This document shows, one piece after another, positions 28,893 through 41,384 of a stretch of 64,000 nt of DNA (its first letter is position 1; each line of letters opens with the position of its first letter). The DNA is from Metarhizium brunneum (lineage: Eukaryota; Ascomycota; Sordariomycetes; Hypocreales; Clavicipitaceae), in contig NC_089423.1 in NCBI RefSeq assembly GCF_013426205.1, positions 1,364,001 to 1,428,000 of the forward strand, given 5' to 3'. A model generated the notes under the pieces. The model did not search any database. It had not been told where the DNA came from and worked only from the letters and a program-made list of their open reading frames with translations. The position numbers were made by a program, and so were the translations under genes.

Positions 28893-31867
28893 AATCGGAA
28901 CCACAAACTTGCTGGTCGGTGATTCATCTCGCTGTCATCTTGTGTACTCCTGGCTCTGGACTTCAAAAAATTATATACCACTTGTACAACTAATCACAAC
29001 ATATTTTCTTACATGGGCGGCACCTACCTTATAATTGATTTCGCATTAATTCTGGGGCGGATATACCATTTGGGATCTACAGAACCAATGATTTTTTTCG
29101 ACTTACTTTATTACATATTCCTCTTGCCCCTTTCGCTGGCAATCTATTGTTTATTATGTTGGGTGATTGCCTGGAGCTATCGAGTTTCGGTGCATCTTCT
29201 AGCTATTTTCCCTTGTGTTTTACTTGAGAACGAACGCATGGTCGTGGTATTACTTGGTACTGGCGCGGGTTAAAGGGAGATAGATGAAGGGCATTTATTA
29301 TGATAAAGAGAATAGGGAGGTTCAAACCAGCATGAGCATTGTATCATGAAAGGTTGGATGAAATGATATTTATTGTACGTGTACTATCCGAAATACAAGG
29401 TACTTATTAAACATACTTAATTGAATACATAAACACATAAACATTATATGAGACTTACAGACCTCCTGTTGTGGATTCTCTCCATTGTGTAGTCCAATCT
29501 CACCGAAAGTACTTGCACAAGGCTAGCTGAGCCCCGAAGGTTAGTCATATTACTTGACAAGTTAACGTAACCAGGGATTTTGCTTATGCTAGTCAGAGTT
29601 GCAAGTGTCTATAATCTCTACGGTCTATTTTGGACGGTACTTTCTGCCTGCATATTTTATGGACTGGTATAAAAGCTCTTTACCAACTGTGCTTTTTTTT
29701 GTCTCATTTTCTACTTACCAGCTGGCAACTCTGTCACGCATGACGCCCCTTTTGTATCAAGGCAGGCATTGCCTTTTACTGTAACTTCAACTTAACATTC
29801 TTATTCACACCCAGCTAGCTGTCTCTGCATATTGAATCACCGCAATGCATCGCCTATTATTGTTGCTTACGGGCTCTTGTGTGAGCATCGCATTGGTGCT
29901 TTTACCCTTCCATGATCCCTCACATCCGTTTCCCAATCCTGGATCTCATTTGCCCTTTCAACCCACATTAACCAACATTGGCTTGCATTCAAATTGATTC
30001 AATTCCCTGCTTGCTAGTATCATGGTACCACTTTTGCGCCGTGAGAAGTCTCTGGTTTGTCTTGTCAAGCACACCCTTGGCATGCCATCCGCTTAGCCCA
30101 GTTGGTTGAACAGGAGCACTTTCCATTGTAGCGAACATCATAAATTGAATAGAAGCCACTACATCGTCATATATTGATGTCGAGGACGACACTAGTCAGG
30201 GTATCCAAACGATTTCTTATTCGCATAGAGGCATTGGTTAATGTCTACTCAGGGTTCCAAGTGAAATATTTGCCCTGTCAGACCGTACTTCAGGTGCCTT
30301 TACTGGGTCTTGGTACCACTGGTAAAGCAATTGAAATGAAGTCTGGGGAAGTCTTTGGAATGTTGTTGGACAACGCAGTGCATTGCTGGTCTGGACTGAT
30401 GGTTCGTCGTGTCTATTGTCCTTGGAAGATTATGTTCCTCGCGTAGGTCAGACTAAGAAGATTATTACTTTGTTGAAGAATTGATGGAATTCATATTTTG
30501 AATGCCTCGACACCGAGTTTCTGGACCGTAAAAAAAAAGGGCTTTGCTAAGATGGGAACCAGACCATGTCGGGACCTGCTTAAGACAGAGAGGCACAGAA
30601 AGAAACCCGAATCAAATTCACTTGTAAATGAAACTGAGTTGATATTAGTTCCAGGTGCTAAGACACTTGACCGGCAATATTTGCCATTGCTAACCTATGG
30701 ATATGCCGGTGCTGGCTGTGAGATTGTTGGCTAGTTCGCTAGTTCTGGGTTGGCCCTGTATGCTGCAGGGTCAACCTGCAGCGTTTTCTGCAGGTCCCTG
30801 AAGTGAAATCCTGGCTATTCATACCTTGTCTTGTGAGAACGTCACGCTAGCGTCACTGGCATGGAAAATGAAGAGATTCGACGCACGGTCGAGATGGTAT
30901 CGGGGGCAGCCGACATACGCAAAACATCGAGCTAGTTGCCTGAGTAATCCGACTTCGCCAAGTTATCTACATTAATGCTCGATCCTCAGATCTAATGCGC
31001 CCAAGGAAGAATACTTATCTTTCGAAAGTCACTGTAGCAGGCCTTTCGGGACGACACCTTTGTTGAAGCCGCCCGCTTAATGAGCCACAAAAAAGCAGAC
31101 TACGTAAGCTCTTCACCTCATTGCTACCACACACATAGGCGGCAATGTCCATCCCAGCTATACATACAGACACAGAGGTGCAGCTGTTGGGTGATGGTTG
31201 GAGCCTGGCCTGGGAGTTGGTTGGCACTGCCGAGTTGGTGTGCCGTGATTGCGCATACAAGAGTCCGGATTTTACGTACGAGTGAATGCCTCTAAGCACC
31301 GTATGATTCGCAAATGTCAATGCGTCTTTATTGTGATGTCATCATTTTGCTGGTCTTTTAAGTAATCAAATGGCTATGCACGTGTAGGTGTTTCGAGAGT
31401 AAAGGATTCTATGTGGTTCTGTCGGCTGGTTGCGGAATCGGATCATCCAGCCTCCAGTTGATGACTAAGAGGCTCCCCACGGAAAAATCGGGGCCCACGA
31501 CAACTTCTTTGTGTTGGGATCCGCCGCCGTTGATCGAAGTGGCAAGACGACATCATTCCCACGATCACCCACGCTTGTTGGGGATACAACATCGACATCG
31601 ACACAGCAACCTACATCATGAATGCGTCGATGTGAGAGAGATATCCAGCGGCTAATATCAGCGGTCTGTCCTCATCAGCTATAGTCGGTCGTGTGCGTGT
31701 ACCGCCGTGATTTGAGGCCGTTGAGCCGAACCGGAACTTGGCATTGATCCACCTGACAAGACATCGGCGACCGCAGCCACTGTTCTTCATCTGTGCTCTA
31801 TCACGCGATTGCAGAAGGGCCTTTCTATCACTTGATACATTATTCCTGCGGGGTCTTCGCGAGGGTT
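28893..31867. other. Intergenic region between C2H2 gene and i-AAA protease gene
   Basis: About 3 kb without a supportable gene. The first half (about 28.9-30.8 kb) is visibly AT-richer than its surroundings and probably includes the 3' untranslated region of the zinc-finger gene. An 86-codon open frame at 29013-29273 is hydrophobic, mainly because of T-rich codons, and is not convincing. The last few hundred bases should contain the promoter of the protease gene. Confidence 0.6.
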
Positions 31868-34462
31868 ATGGCTTTCCATGGCGTCCCGGTGAGTTCACGC
31901 GAACGAGCACGAGCTAAGTGTCACCAGCGTGATTATGAGCTGACTCAGAAACCATCAGGCCATGGTGTCAGCCGCCGCAGAGGCCTGGCCATCGATTGCG
32001 AATTCGTTAATGGGACCCTGGAGAAGTGCGACTTTGCCTACGCGACGGTTGAAACCGACACCTATATCTGATTCCCAAGCTGTTGGGCCAACTGCCTCCA
32101 AGTCATCGTTGACGCAATTGCCGGATTTCATACGAGCTGCGAATCCATCGATATATACTCTCCCCCCAATACCGAAAGGTGCTGTGCCGATGAAAATCCA
32201 CAATGCCGTATCCAATCTTTCTCAAATTGGCTTGCGTGCTGCGAATCCCGTTTTGCGCCAACCCCAATTCCAGCCCAAGGGATATGTGCCACGGGCGCAA
32301 TGGCGGCCGTTGGTTTCGATAGATATGCCGAGATTTACGTTCCAAGGTGTGACAATGCAGCGAAGAGGATTTGGTACAGGATTTGGCAGCTCAAACGGCA
32401 TCTCCCGCAACCAGCTAGCCACTGTTGAAGAGTCCGCGAATCGCAACGCTGGCAATGCCAACATGCAAAATGCCTTTTATCAGCTCCTCCTTCGAGCAAA
32501 CATGCCTGGAATCCTAGTCGAACGCTACCAATCAGGACGATTTGCGACAAACGCAGCAACCGAGGAAGCTTACAAAAAAGCATTGACAGCACTTAACGCA
32601 GGCACCAATACCACCAGTGGGCCATCTGCTCCATCTGGATACGCTAGAGGACAATGGGCTACTCAGGAGCAAGCTATTGCCAATGCTGCTGTCGCTGGTA
32701 GCTCGTACGGTTCTGGAGCTAAAGGAGGCAAAGGGGAGCCAATTCACGTCGTCGTTCAAGAGTCAACACGGTCGCTCATCTTTCGCTGGGTCAAATTCTT
32801 TGCGACATTTGTTGTGGTTACGTATCTCTGCTTCGCCGCTGTCACGATTCTTATCGAGACTTTGAGTACCTTTAGACGTGGCCCTGGAGCCAAGACGGAC
32901 TCGGAGGTAAAGGCAGAGAAGCAGACGACCCGATTCAGTGACGTACATGGATGCGATGAGGCCAAAGAAGAACTGCAGGAGGTTGTTGAATTCCTCAAGA
33001 ACCCAGAGAATTTCTCTGACCTAGGCGCCAAGCTTCCCAAGGGTGTTTTGCTGGTTGGTCCCCCAGGAACCGGAAAGACATTGCTTGCCCGAGCCGTGGC
33101 TGGAGAGGCTGGAGTGCCCTTCTTCTACATGTCTGGTAGTGAATTTGACGAGATCTTTGTCGGCGTGGGAGCTAAGCGTGTGCGTGAGCTCTTTGCTGCG
33201 GCCAAGGCAAAGTCCCCTGCCATCATATTTATCGATGAACTGGATGCTATTGGCGGCAAGAGAAACCCTCGAGATCAGGCACATGCGAAGCAGACTCTTA
33301 ATCAGCTCCTTACCGAGCTCGATGGATTCGACCAAGACACCAAGATTATCATCATGGGCGCTACTAACCTGCCAAACCTGCTTGACAAGGCTTTGACCAG
33401 ACCAGGTCGCTTCGATCGTCACATCAACGTGGACTTGCCGGATGTTCGCGGTCGCCTCGCTATTTTGAAGCACCACGCCAAGAAGATCAAGGCGGCCCCG
33501 GATGTTGATTTGGATGCCATTGCTGCTCGCTCTCCTGGACGATCTGGTGCTGAACTGGAAAATATGCTTAATCTCGCTGCCCTTCGAGCCAGCAGAGCTA
33601 GAGCCACGGTGGTTTCCAAGGAAGACCTGGATTGGGCATTTGACCGGGTTACCATGGGTGCCGAGAGGAAATCAATGGTTGTTACGGAAAAAGAAAAGGA
33701 AATGACAGCTTATCACGAGGCCGGCCATGCGCTTGTGCAGCTTTTTGAAAAGGACAGCTCCAGCAGACTCTACAAGGTCACCATCCTGCCGAAGGGTCCA
33801 TCTTTGGGGCATACTGCCCACGTGCCGCAAATGGACAAGTACTCATACACTGCTGCCGAGTATATGTCTAACATTCGCGTGCTTCTTGGAGGGAAAATGG
33901 CTGAAGAGATGAGATATGGTGACGATAAGGTTACGTCTGGAGTATCAAATGTAAGTGGGCTCTTGGTTAAGGCTTTTGTTTTTGGCATTTATTGATGTTT
34001 ACTGACGTTTGCCCCGCGTAGGACTTGGAGAAGGCTACTGATTTGAGTTTCATGATGATCACCAACTTTGGCATGTCGAATGTGCTGGGACCCGTGGAGT
34101 ATGGCAGAAGATATGAAAATCTCAGCTCCGAAACTCGAGCTATGATTGAAGGAGAAGTTCAAAAGACTCTGAAGAAATTATATGAGGACGTAAGAAAACT
34201 ACTCACGGAAAAGCGGAAGGAGCTCGACCTTTTGGCGCAAGCTCTTGTTCAGTATGAGACTCTGGACAAGAAGGAAGTGGAGCTGGTGATTCGAGGAGAG
34301 AAGCTGCCAGGGCGAAGCATTGTCCCCAGGGGCCCGCTGGTATTGCCAATTCCTTCGGATACACCCCAACCACCCGGTCTGGGCAATGTTCCGCATCCAC
34401 AGCCATCCGGGTCAGAGGCACCGCCACCAGCCCAGGCGGATTCATCAGGAGTTGACAGTTGA
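31868..34462 (+). CDS. YME1: Mitochondrial i-AAA protease (YME1/IAP-1 type)
   Basis: ATP-dependent zinc metalloprotease of the inner membrane, expected to face the intermembrane space and degrade misfolded or short-lived membrane proteins. Proposed exons are 31868-31888, 31959-33950 and 34022-34462 (817 residues). A single membrane helix lies at about 283-306, as in i-AAA rather than m-AAA enzymes. Walker A GPPGTGKT is at about 374-381, Walker B IIFIDELD at about 429, and the SEFDE..VGVGAKR pore-side segment is Yme1-like. The zinc site HEAGH is at about 593-597, with the third ligand Asp in NDLEKAT just after the last intron. The N-terminus is long and basic, suiting a mitochondrial presequence. 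The first 7-codon exon is inferred from GTGAGT...CTGAC...CAG and an in-frame join. The alternative is a start at the ATG at 31962. The C-terminus ends in a Pro-rich tail. Confidence 0.92.
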
Positions 34463-37400
34463 AACGTCGGTATCGGCATCAGGTGGAGTAGGGCCGGGGT
34501 AGTTGGAAGGAAGCAGAGACAGATGACAGATGGCTGCGTGTGTAACCCTTGACAGAGCATGGGAAAGCTTGTTCCCGGCCTGGACTCAAGTTGACGATGT
34601 ATTCTCTCAAGAGCGGATGTCGGGCGGTTGCCCCTTTGTACATTTACGGGTTTAGGCTATATACCATTCAATGCATATTTTCTTGTGTCGATGGACTTGA
34701 TGATGTTTTGGTTGAATGCTGTTTCTGTGAAGGGCAATGCCGGATGTCAAATCAACAGTGTTGGCTTACCTCATATCATGTTGCATTACGGCCACTCAGT
34801 ACAGATTGGACGTAATGTCAAGGTCGCCGAAAGAAAACTGCAGACAATCTCGAAGCGAAGCAAGCGGCAATGCAAGCATTTTACCCAAATCATGTGCCGA
34901 CATATCAATGTATTCCGAAGCATGATCTTGTTCGGCGATTATGTGTCGTCGCCGCCCCGCATCCAAACACACGTCAAGCATAAAATACGGCAGCCTCGAC
35001 TCTCGTTCTTGCTGCAAAAACAACCCGATCAGGCTGAGCAGAAGCCAAAAGGGGAAGGACCGCACAGAATTCACATCTACGCGAGCCTGCAAGTCACACA
35101 TTTTTTTTACTTCAATGCTCTCTTTTTTTTCTTTTTCGTGTTTTTTCTTTGATTTATAATCACAAACCAGCGTCACCTTTTCTTTACTCACCCAGCGTGA
35201 CGTGACGCACGTATGCGCAATACAATCACATCAGTCTCCCCCACCCCGGTGGTCCCGTCTCCCGTCTCCCGTCCCGTCGCGTATCTGCAATATGCCAGAC
35301 AACACAGCACACACCCTCACACAGTGAAAGGGGGGGAAAACCAAGGATACCCTCTTTCCGCCCTACCGTACGGAGGGAGTACGCAGTACGGAGTAGTACT
35401 GCCACTTCCTCGTAGCTGACGGATTGCGACTCCCATTGTGAACCGATTGGGTCGTGTGACCTGGCCGCACATGGCCGGGCTTTGTCTATTCGCCCCCGGG
35501 GTTTAACTTTTCTCTGCCTTCTTCGGATAAATGCCACGATGACAGGGGAGAGACAAAAACCGCAGGGAACAAAGCGACTGGCGGGCTCGCGAAGCAAAAG
35601 ACATGATTGGCACATTTTTGTCTCTGAACACGGGCACATGGCTGTACGACCGGTGTGCTCGGGAGCATGATTGGGTTTTCTCTCCAGCTTTGTAGCGTTC
35701 ATCTCCTTCCCGCCCGTGGTTCTGTGCAACGCACCGTTATCGTGGGGTTGGTTTCTGTTGTTGACCTTCCTCCACTCTCTCAGGGAACCCGTGTACGGAG
35801 TACATATTGCACGTACTGGCAGCGAGGCTTTTAATCCGCTTACGAAAGTGGCGCTTTCTTGGGTATCTCTGGCTTTGGGGGCCGCCGCGCCCGTTTCTTC
35901 GGCCGTGGGTTCCTCGATGTTTCTTTGGGCACAGAGTGTAGTCGGTACAGAGTCTTCCGTATTGGGGGGCGGGATTGATGACGCCACAACGGCATCGGGT
36001 GTCAGTTGCATTGATTTCTTGCATTTCAGACAAGGACGACAAAAAAGGCCAAGACAACCGGAGAAATACTAGCAAAACCAACATGTCAATAAGCAAGGGC
36101 TGTAGATAGTCTCCTGTATCGAGTATACGGAGGACATGGTTGATGCTTGTGACGCAGGGGTTCATTTCACATAAGGCTGACTTGCATGCGTCGCTCGCTC
36201 CTCTTGGGCTGCCAACGGCCGAAAACGAGAAAAACAACAGGTACATGGCTGCCAACTTGGCTACGAAGGCACACTTGTCTGTTGTGCATTGGCAGGGTTT
36301 AAATTCAAACCTGCATGGGCAGTATGTGTATGCCGGGGAATGGTAAAGGGGCAACGGGAGAATTATAACTCTGTGCGACCCCCGTACGTGATTATACAAT
36401 ACGTCTCTCTTATTTTTTTTCAGCTCGAGTGACCCATCCTTTGGTCCTTGTTATTGTACGAGTCGTTTTTTCCGGGGTCAAGCAGGGCAAGAAAAAGAAG
36501 ACGACGGCAGACGAAAAGAAGAGTATGTACTATTGAGCGGCACGCTGCATGTTGTGCGACAATATTAACCCCCATCGTCACTGACCTCAATGTCTCTCGC
36601 TTGGAGGGCGTGAATCAATCGCCGTACATGGACCCATCCGGCTTCTTTTCCTCTTGATTTATTTCTTCTCCCTCAGAGGGGGCTATTCAATGCGTCCCCG
36701 TCTTTTTATTCTGGCTCTTGCCCTTCCCCCTCGTCACCCCTCCTTGTGACACATTATATGATAGGGAAAAAAACTGCCCTTTTCGCCTCGATTCCATCCG
36801 GCGCAAGCCCGTTGCAAAGAAGCAATCCGTCTTGGCGAAACCTCAAGGGCATCGAGGAAACCAGGCACACCAAAAAATCTGTTACAAGGGCTCTATTGTT
36901 ATCCCCCCCCTTGGCCACGAATAATGCGTCCTGCCACGTTTTTCTCATCACACTGACTGGGCGGACGGAAAATAAAAATAAAATAAATAATAGGTGGCGG
37001 GTTGCGGGAGGGCCTACGAGTCGTCGGTCGTTCCTTCCCTTGCCGGCCTCTCCGTGTATAATTCATGCGGCTCTGGTTATCTGGAAATTAAACAACAAAG
37101 CAAGCCATCCTGCGTGGAATTGCCAACCAGAGAACCTTGTTTTTCACCTCTATTGTAATTCCTTCCTTCTTTCTTCCTTCCTCCCTTCATCCTCTTCTTC
37201 CTCGACCGCGTCCGCTTCTACTTACGTCTACTACGACTTCGCTGGCCGGGAGACGGGCGCCCTTTCTCAGATCAAACCCGGAAGTGGTCTTTTTGACGCC
37301 GTTTCTGTTTGAAGACTCCCTCACCTTGTTCGGTCCTCATACTTTGTGGATCCCCCCTCCCAACCATCGAGATACTGGCAGTGCCCGTATGGGAAGCAGA

Positions 37401-37731
37401 TGACAAGCGACACGAGAGCGGAAAAAAGAAAAAGAAAGGAAAAGCAAGGGTGCGCGCAGCTCGGGGGCGCTCCCCCTTTCCCAGCCTTTTGGATTTCGAC
37501 TTCGGATGGCATCTGTCGGCGGGGATCGCCTCGTGGAGACGAAATCTGTCATTGGGGACCATCAGGCGATGGCCAGGGCGACGCCGAGGCCTCATCCCTG
37601 CGGATGTGGGCGTGTAAGAGCAGCGCCGGGAAGGGGGAGTCGAGCCACAGCCACGCGCGAGTTTATGCGTCGTCCAAGGGACAGCAAAACGCTGGTGCGA
37701 ACATCGTCGTCGTCTTCGACGGTCGGTGCGA
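34463..37731. other. Intergenic region after the i-AAA protease gene
   Basis: About 3.3 kb without a supportable gene. It has several T-rich runs (for example 35101-35150), two TACGGAGTA-type motifs close together at about 35368-35396, and another at 35793. A 261-codon minus-strand frame (35226-36011) has no recognisable domain and was not accepted. The pyrimidine-rich stretch at about 37140-37330 may be the leader of the following membrane-protein gene. Confidence 0.5.
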
Positions 37732-39342
37732 ATGTTGACCGTCATGGTTGCGACTCTCTTTGTTCGCCAAGCCGCTCCGGGCCTGTCGTTCATGTCGGCG
37801 TTGGTGCGCACGACCGCATCTGCAGATGCAAGAACCAACAACAAGGCCACGACGAGAACAACCGCAGCAGAAGCAGCAGTTGCACGCGCCGAGCAAGCTG
37901 CTCTACTCAACGAGCAGACTGCGGCGCCTGCGATTGCCAACTGGACTCGATGGTGCGCGATACGCCTGCCCAAGGACTCGTTGCCACCCTGAAGCGGTTC
38001 GTCGACACTTACACACTCCCACCCATCCTTGAACCTTCTAACAAAAGGTCTAAATAGCCTCTCCGGCCACTCAGCGCTCCAGCCGACTGCCCAACACTCG
38101 CCGGATACGGATGCAGGACCAAAGCAAGCACCACCGCCTCCGTCATTATCACCGCACCACCACAGTGACCACACCGCTCAGGGCAATCCATGTAAGTCGA
38201 CGACGACGCCCGGCCCAACGACCGCAGCAACAAGCAAGCATGCTCGGATTCTTTCATCGTCCACCCAACAACCAACACAAACACCGCCCGCCGCCCTTGA
38301 AAACCGCCAAATCCCGCCTCCGTCTCCCTCCCCCTCCACCGCCGCCGGCACATATATCCAAGACCCTTCACTTGGTATTCTGCTGCCCGGCACCATCACC
38401 CCCACAGCCACCCCTTCCAACACATCCTCGAACGCATCTATATCAACCGCCGTCATTGTCACCATTGTCCTGGGCACAATCGCCGGCGTCGTAACAGTGA
38501 GTCTGGTCGTCATTCTCATCAACATGCAGCTCCGCCGGCGAAGAAGAAGAGGAGGTCAGCCTTGTTCCCCCACGGAGAGCGACAAAAAGGGCCTCAGTGC
38601 GAATGCCAGTTCAACGGTGCTAAACTCGCCAGGTCTCGCGTCGCCGTTTCCCAAAATGACCACCTCGACGCCGCCAATGGCCCCGGGGACCGAAATCCCA
38701 GCCAAGGGCGGAAATGACGTTAGGCTAGACGAGTTGAGGCCGCCTCCGAGACTTGGCGAGAGAAGGTTCCATCAGATAACAAGGAGCGAGGGCTCCATCG
38801 AAGTCCGGCCATCGCGAAGCTTGCACCACACACGCTGGGGAAAGCCCTCTAGTCTGGGGAACATACCTTCTGCCAAAGACATGCCGTCCTATTACGTGGG
38901 TGATGGGCAAACGCATGACCATGCGTCCCCAGACTCGCGAGCACCAGGCCGTAGTCGTCAGTACAACCTTTTTCCTACGAGGACAACACCACCGGCCATC
39001 AAGACGCACAAACCAGCCGCATCAACATCCACCACGTCTACCCTCCAGGGAACAGGGGTGACTCCACCGCGGACTCCAAAGAGCGGCGTTCTCAGCCCAG
39101 TCAACGGCCTCGTGTCGCCGGGACCTCCGCCAACGCGGGCGCTGCCTTCTCCGCCCTTGAAGTACTGGCAGGTCAACCCCCTGTCACCACCGTTGGACTC
39201 GCAAATGGACCATGTTCGTCCAGAGGAGATTGGGGTAGCCATTGGGTCGCCCACAACAGAGGAGAGGAGGGAGAAGAGGCCGCGCTTGGATGAGAGCGAC
39301 ATGGAGAGGCTGGGCGGCACATACTCGCCCTTTAGGAGGTGA
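37732..39342 (+). CDS. Single-pass membrane protein with Ser/Thr/Pro-rich ectodomain
   Basis: The well-supported part runs from about 38058 to the stop at 39342. It has a Ser/Thr/Pro-rich, probably O-glycosylated ectodomain with NxS/T sites, then one strong membrane helix (ISTAVIVTIVLGTIAGVVTV onward). The stop-transfer RRRRRR cluster is at about 38530-38550, followed by a roughly 260-residue disordered cytosolic tail with many SP/TP motifs. This layout resembles fungal wall-sensor or Skg6/Axl2-like type I proteins, but the family is not identified. No ATG starts this frame upstream of the helix, so a 5' exon is needed. The best candidate begins at ATG 37732 (MLTVMVATLFVRQ, signal-like) and joins by an intron 37953-38057 (weak donor GTGCGC; branch CTAAC and acceptor TAG are good). 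That exon is a guess; the rest is firm. Confidence 0.55.
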
Positions 39343-39745
39343 TGTATTCATCGACATGAAACCATGAACCGTTTTGTATTTTGATATTGACTTGGCATAT
39401 AATGATGGTGAGAGGAGTATGAAGTAATGGAATATGAGACATGTACGCGTTGGTGTATGAGCACGACTTGCACAGCATTTGGGTTGCGTTGGGTTGCGAT
39501 GCCATGGCATTGGCATTGGCATTGGCATTGGCCTGGGGCATGAACGATTAAATTAGGACCACAGGGTACGGTTCACTACGCATGGTATGGCATTCGTTTG
39601 GGCGAAATAATCTGTTTTTTTTTAAATTTTTTTTTCAACCTCCTGTTGTATTATAAAACCGGGTCGTCTAGAGAAGCTAATTTTGATTCAACGTTATGCC
39701 CTCGTCGCGCCCTTTGCCCTTTTCGATGTGTGGTCGGCACCTTTG
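39343..39745. other. Convergent 3' intergenic region with GGCATT repeat
   Basis: It lies between two genes whose 3' ends face each other. It contains a microsatellite of GGCATT (about 4.5 units, 39506-39532) and T-rich runs near 39614-39636. No gene is seen. Confidence 0.7.
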
Positions 39746-41152
39746 TTAGATGCCGTGCTCCTCGAGCGACCGGATCAAGTCGGTGATGCTGGACTCCAGG
39801 CTGGTCCATTCCATGCCCAGCACCCTGACGGTCGCGTCGTTGTTGTACCTGAAGTTCTCGCTGGCGGGCGGCGCCCCTCCGCCCTCGACGTCCCTGCCGG
39901 GCAACTTGCCCTGCCGTGCCAGCTCGGGAAACGCGGCCCACGCAATCTCAGCCATGGCGCGGTTCGTGAACCTGCCCCCGATGGTGAGGTGGCGCCTCCC
40001 GCCGGCGTCGGGCCTCTCCATGGCGCGGACGTGCGCCAGCGCCGCGTCGCGCACGTCGACCCAGACGGTGACGGGGCCCGTCGCGGGGATCCCGCGGTTC
40101 CAGGCGCCGGTGACGAGGGCCGCGGCGCGCTCGTTGGACGTGTTGATGCCCTCGAGGGAGGCGAGGTGGTGCGCGACGGGGCCGAAGACGACCGGCGGGC
40201 AGATGGTGGCCAGGTCGAAGCCGGGCTTCTCGCGGGCCACAAAGTCCCACGCCGCCTTCTCGGCCAGCGTCTTGGAGAGGCGGTACGCCGTGGCGGGCGA
40301 GGAGGCGTCGAGGTCTTGCGTCCCGACCGGGTTCCAGGACTCTTCGGTGAAGGTGTGGGAGCCGTCCGAGAGGTGCTTCTCGTCTAGGACAGCGGCAAAC
40401 GACGACGTGACGACGACGCGCTTGACCGTCGGCGCGGATCTCTTGACGGCTTTGAGGATGCCGGTTGTGCCGATCACGGCCGGGTCAATGAGCTCCTTTT
40501 GGGCGTCGGCTGTGGGTGTTCGACCTCTTTGTCAGCGGCTGTTGCTGCATCTCATGCTGTATCTGCCGGGACGTGTTGTGTCCCAAATCTTTTTTTTTAT
40601 ATGTGTCAGAATGACTTACTCCATTTGAAGTGGAACGGACTGGCCGTGTGCAAAACCACCTCGATACCCGGCTTCTTGACTACTTCGTCAAACGCACCGT
40701 CCTTTGCAATGTCGCCGACTACGACGACTTCCAGCTGGCTGCCCTTGTCTTTGTAGGCGTCACGTATGGGCTTCGCCTTCTGCTCAGAACGGACAGTCGT
40801 GATGACCGTGTGACCTTTGCTCAGGAGCTGGTCTAGGATGTGGGCTATCACATCACGGCGAGGTTAGTATGGCGTTATCTGGGCTCCGGCGTGGTTGTTT
40901 TCCGCTGGTGGCATCACGGGCATGACAATGGATGAGGTGGGGAGAGAGGGGTTGCGCCATCTCCAGTTATTCTCAAAGCCAACAATAACCTCTTCAATGC
41001 TTTGTGAGGTAGTGTTTGAATCGACGGGGTATGCACCTACCAGCTATGAAGCCCGAGCCGCCTAAAAATGTCGATGGTTATCAGTTTCTACATTCCTACT
41101 GCCGGATTCCCAATTCAATTCACTGCTCACCAGTAAGAAGGACCTTGGTCAT
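39746..41152 (-). CDS. Gre2-like NADPH-dependent carbonyl reductase (extended SDR)
   Basis: Read on the minus strand as exons 41152-41131, 41061-41041, 40844-40620 and 40509-39746, giving 343 residues with all phases closing. The first two exons are tiny (22 and 21 nt) but together encode the Rossmann motif MTKVLLTGGSGFIA, which confirms them. The catalytic pair is YRLSK (Tyr165, Lys169), with Ser125/126 in VVVTSSF. The family reduces aldehydes and ketones with NADPH (yeast Gre2 methylglyoxal/isovaleraldehyde reductase; dihydroflavonol and cinnamoyl-CoA reductases are relatives), and the product is probably cytosolic. The natural substrate cannot be read from the sequence. A TATAAATA box lies about 100 bp upstream of the ATG. 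The last exon is markedly GC-rich compared with the upstream F-box gene. Confidence 0.92.
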
Positions 41153-41250
41153 CGTGCGTCAATTGGGAGATTCGACAGTCAAATCGGGCAATGTGAGTAA
41201 ATACAATTTTGGAATGAACATGATTTTGATACACTGGGTTTGCCCCGACA

Positions 41251-41258
41251 TATTTATA
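41251..41258 (-). promoter_or_regulatory. TATA box of the Gre2-like gene
   Basis: TATAAATA on the minus strand, 99-106 bp upstream of the start codon at 41152, a normal distance for a fungal gene with a short leader. It lies in the 232-bp gap after the F-box gene, which is transcribed in the same direction. Confidence 0.6.
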
Positions 41259-41384
41259 AGCCAGCCCCCCCTTCCCTCCATGAGAGCCATTTCTAAGCCT
41301 TGACGTCAATATTCATTTAGCACCCTTATGTCCGGTGGTGGAGATAACGTCGCCCCGATGTTAACCTGCCTCGGCACCCTCTAG

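Noticed and set aside
29013..29273. Hydrophobic 86-codon frame starting with ATG
   Set aside because: Hydrophobicity follows from T-rich codons in an AT-rich 3' region; no further support.
35226..36011. Minus-strand open frame of 261 codons
   Set aside because: Low-complexity mixed composition without motif; may be chance in a GC-rich intergenic region, though a similarity search could change this.
37272..38174. Minus-strand 300-codon frame opposite the membrane-protein 5' region
   Set aside because: Arg/Cys/Ser-rich and without a fold; antisense shadow of the plus-strand gene region.
39683..40628. Plus-strand frames of 234 and 292 codons
   Set aside because: Antisense to the firmly identified Gre2-like reductase; caused by its high GC content.
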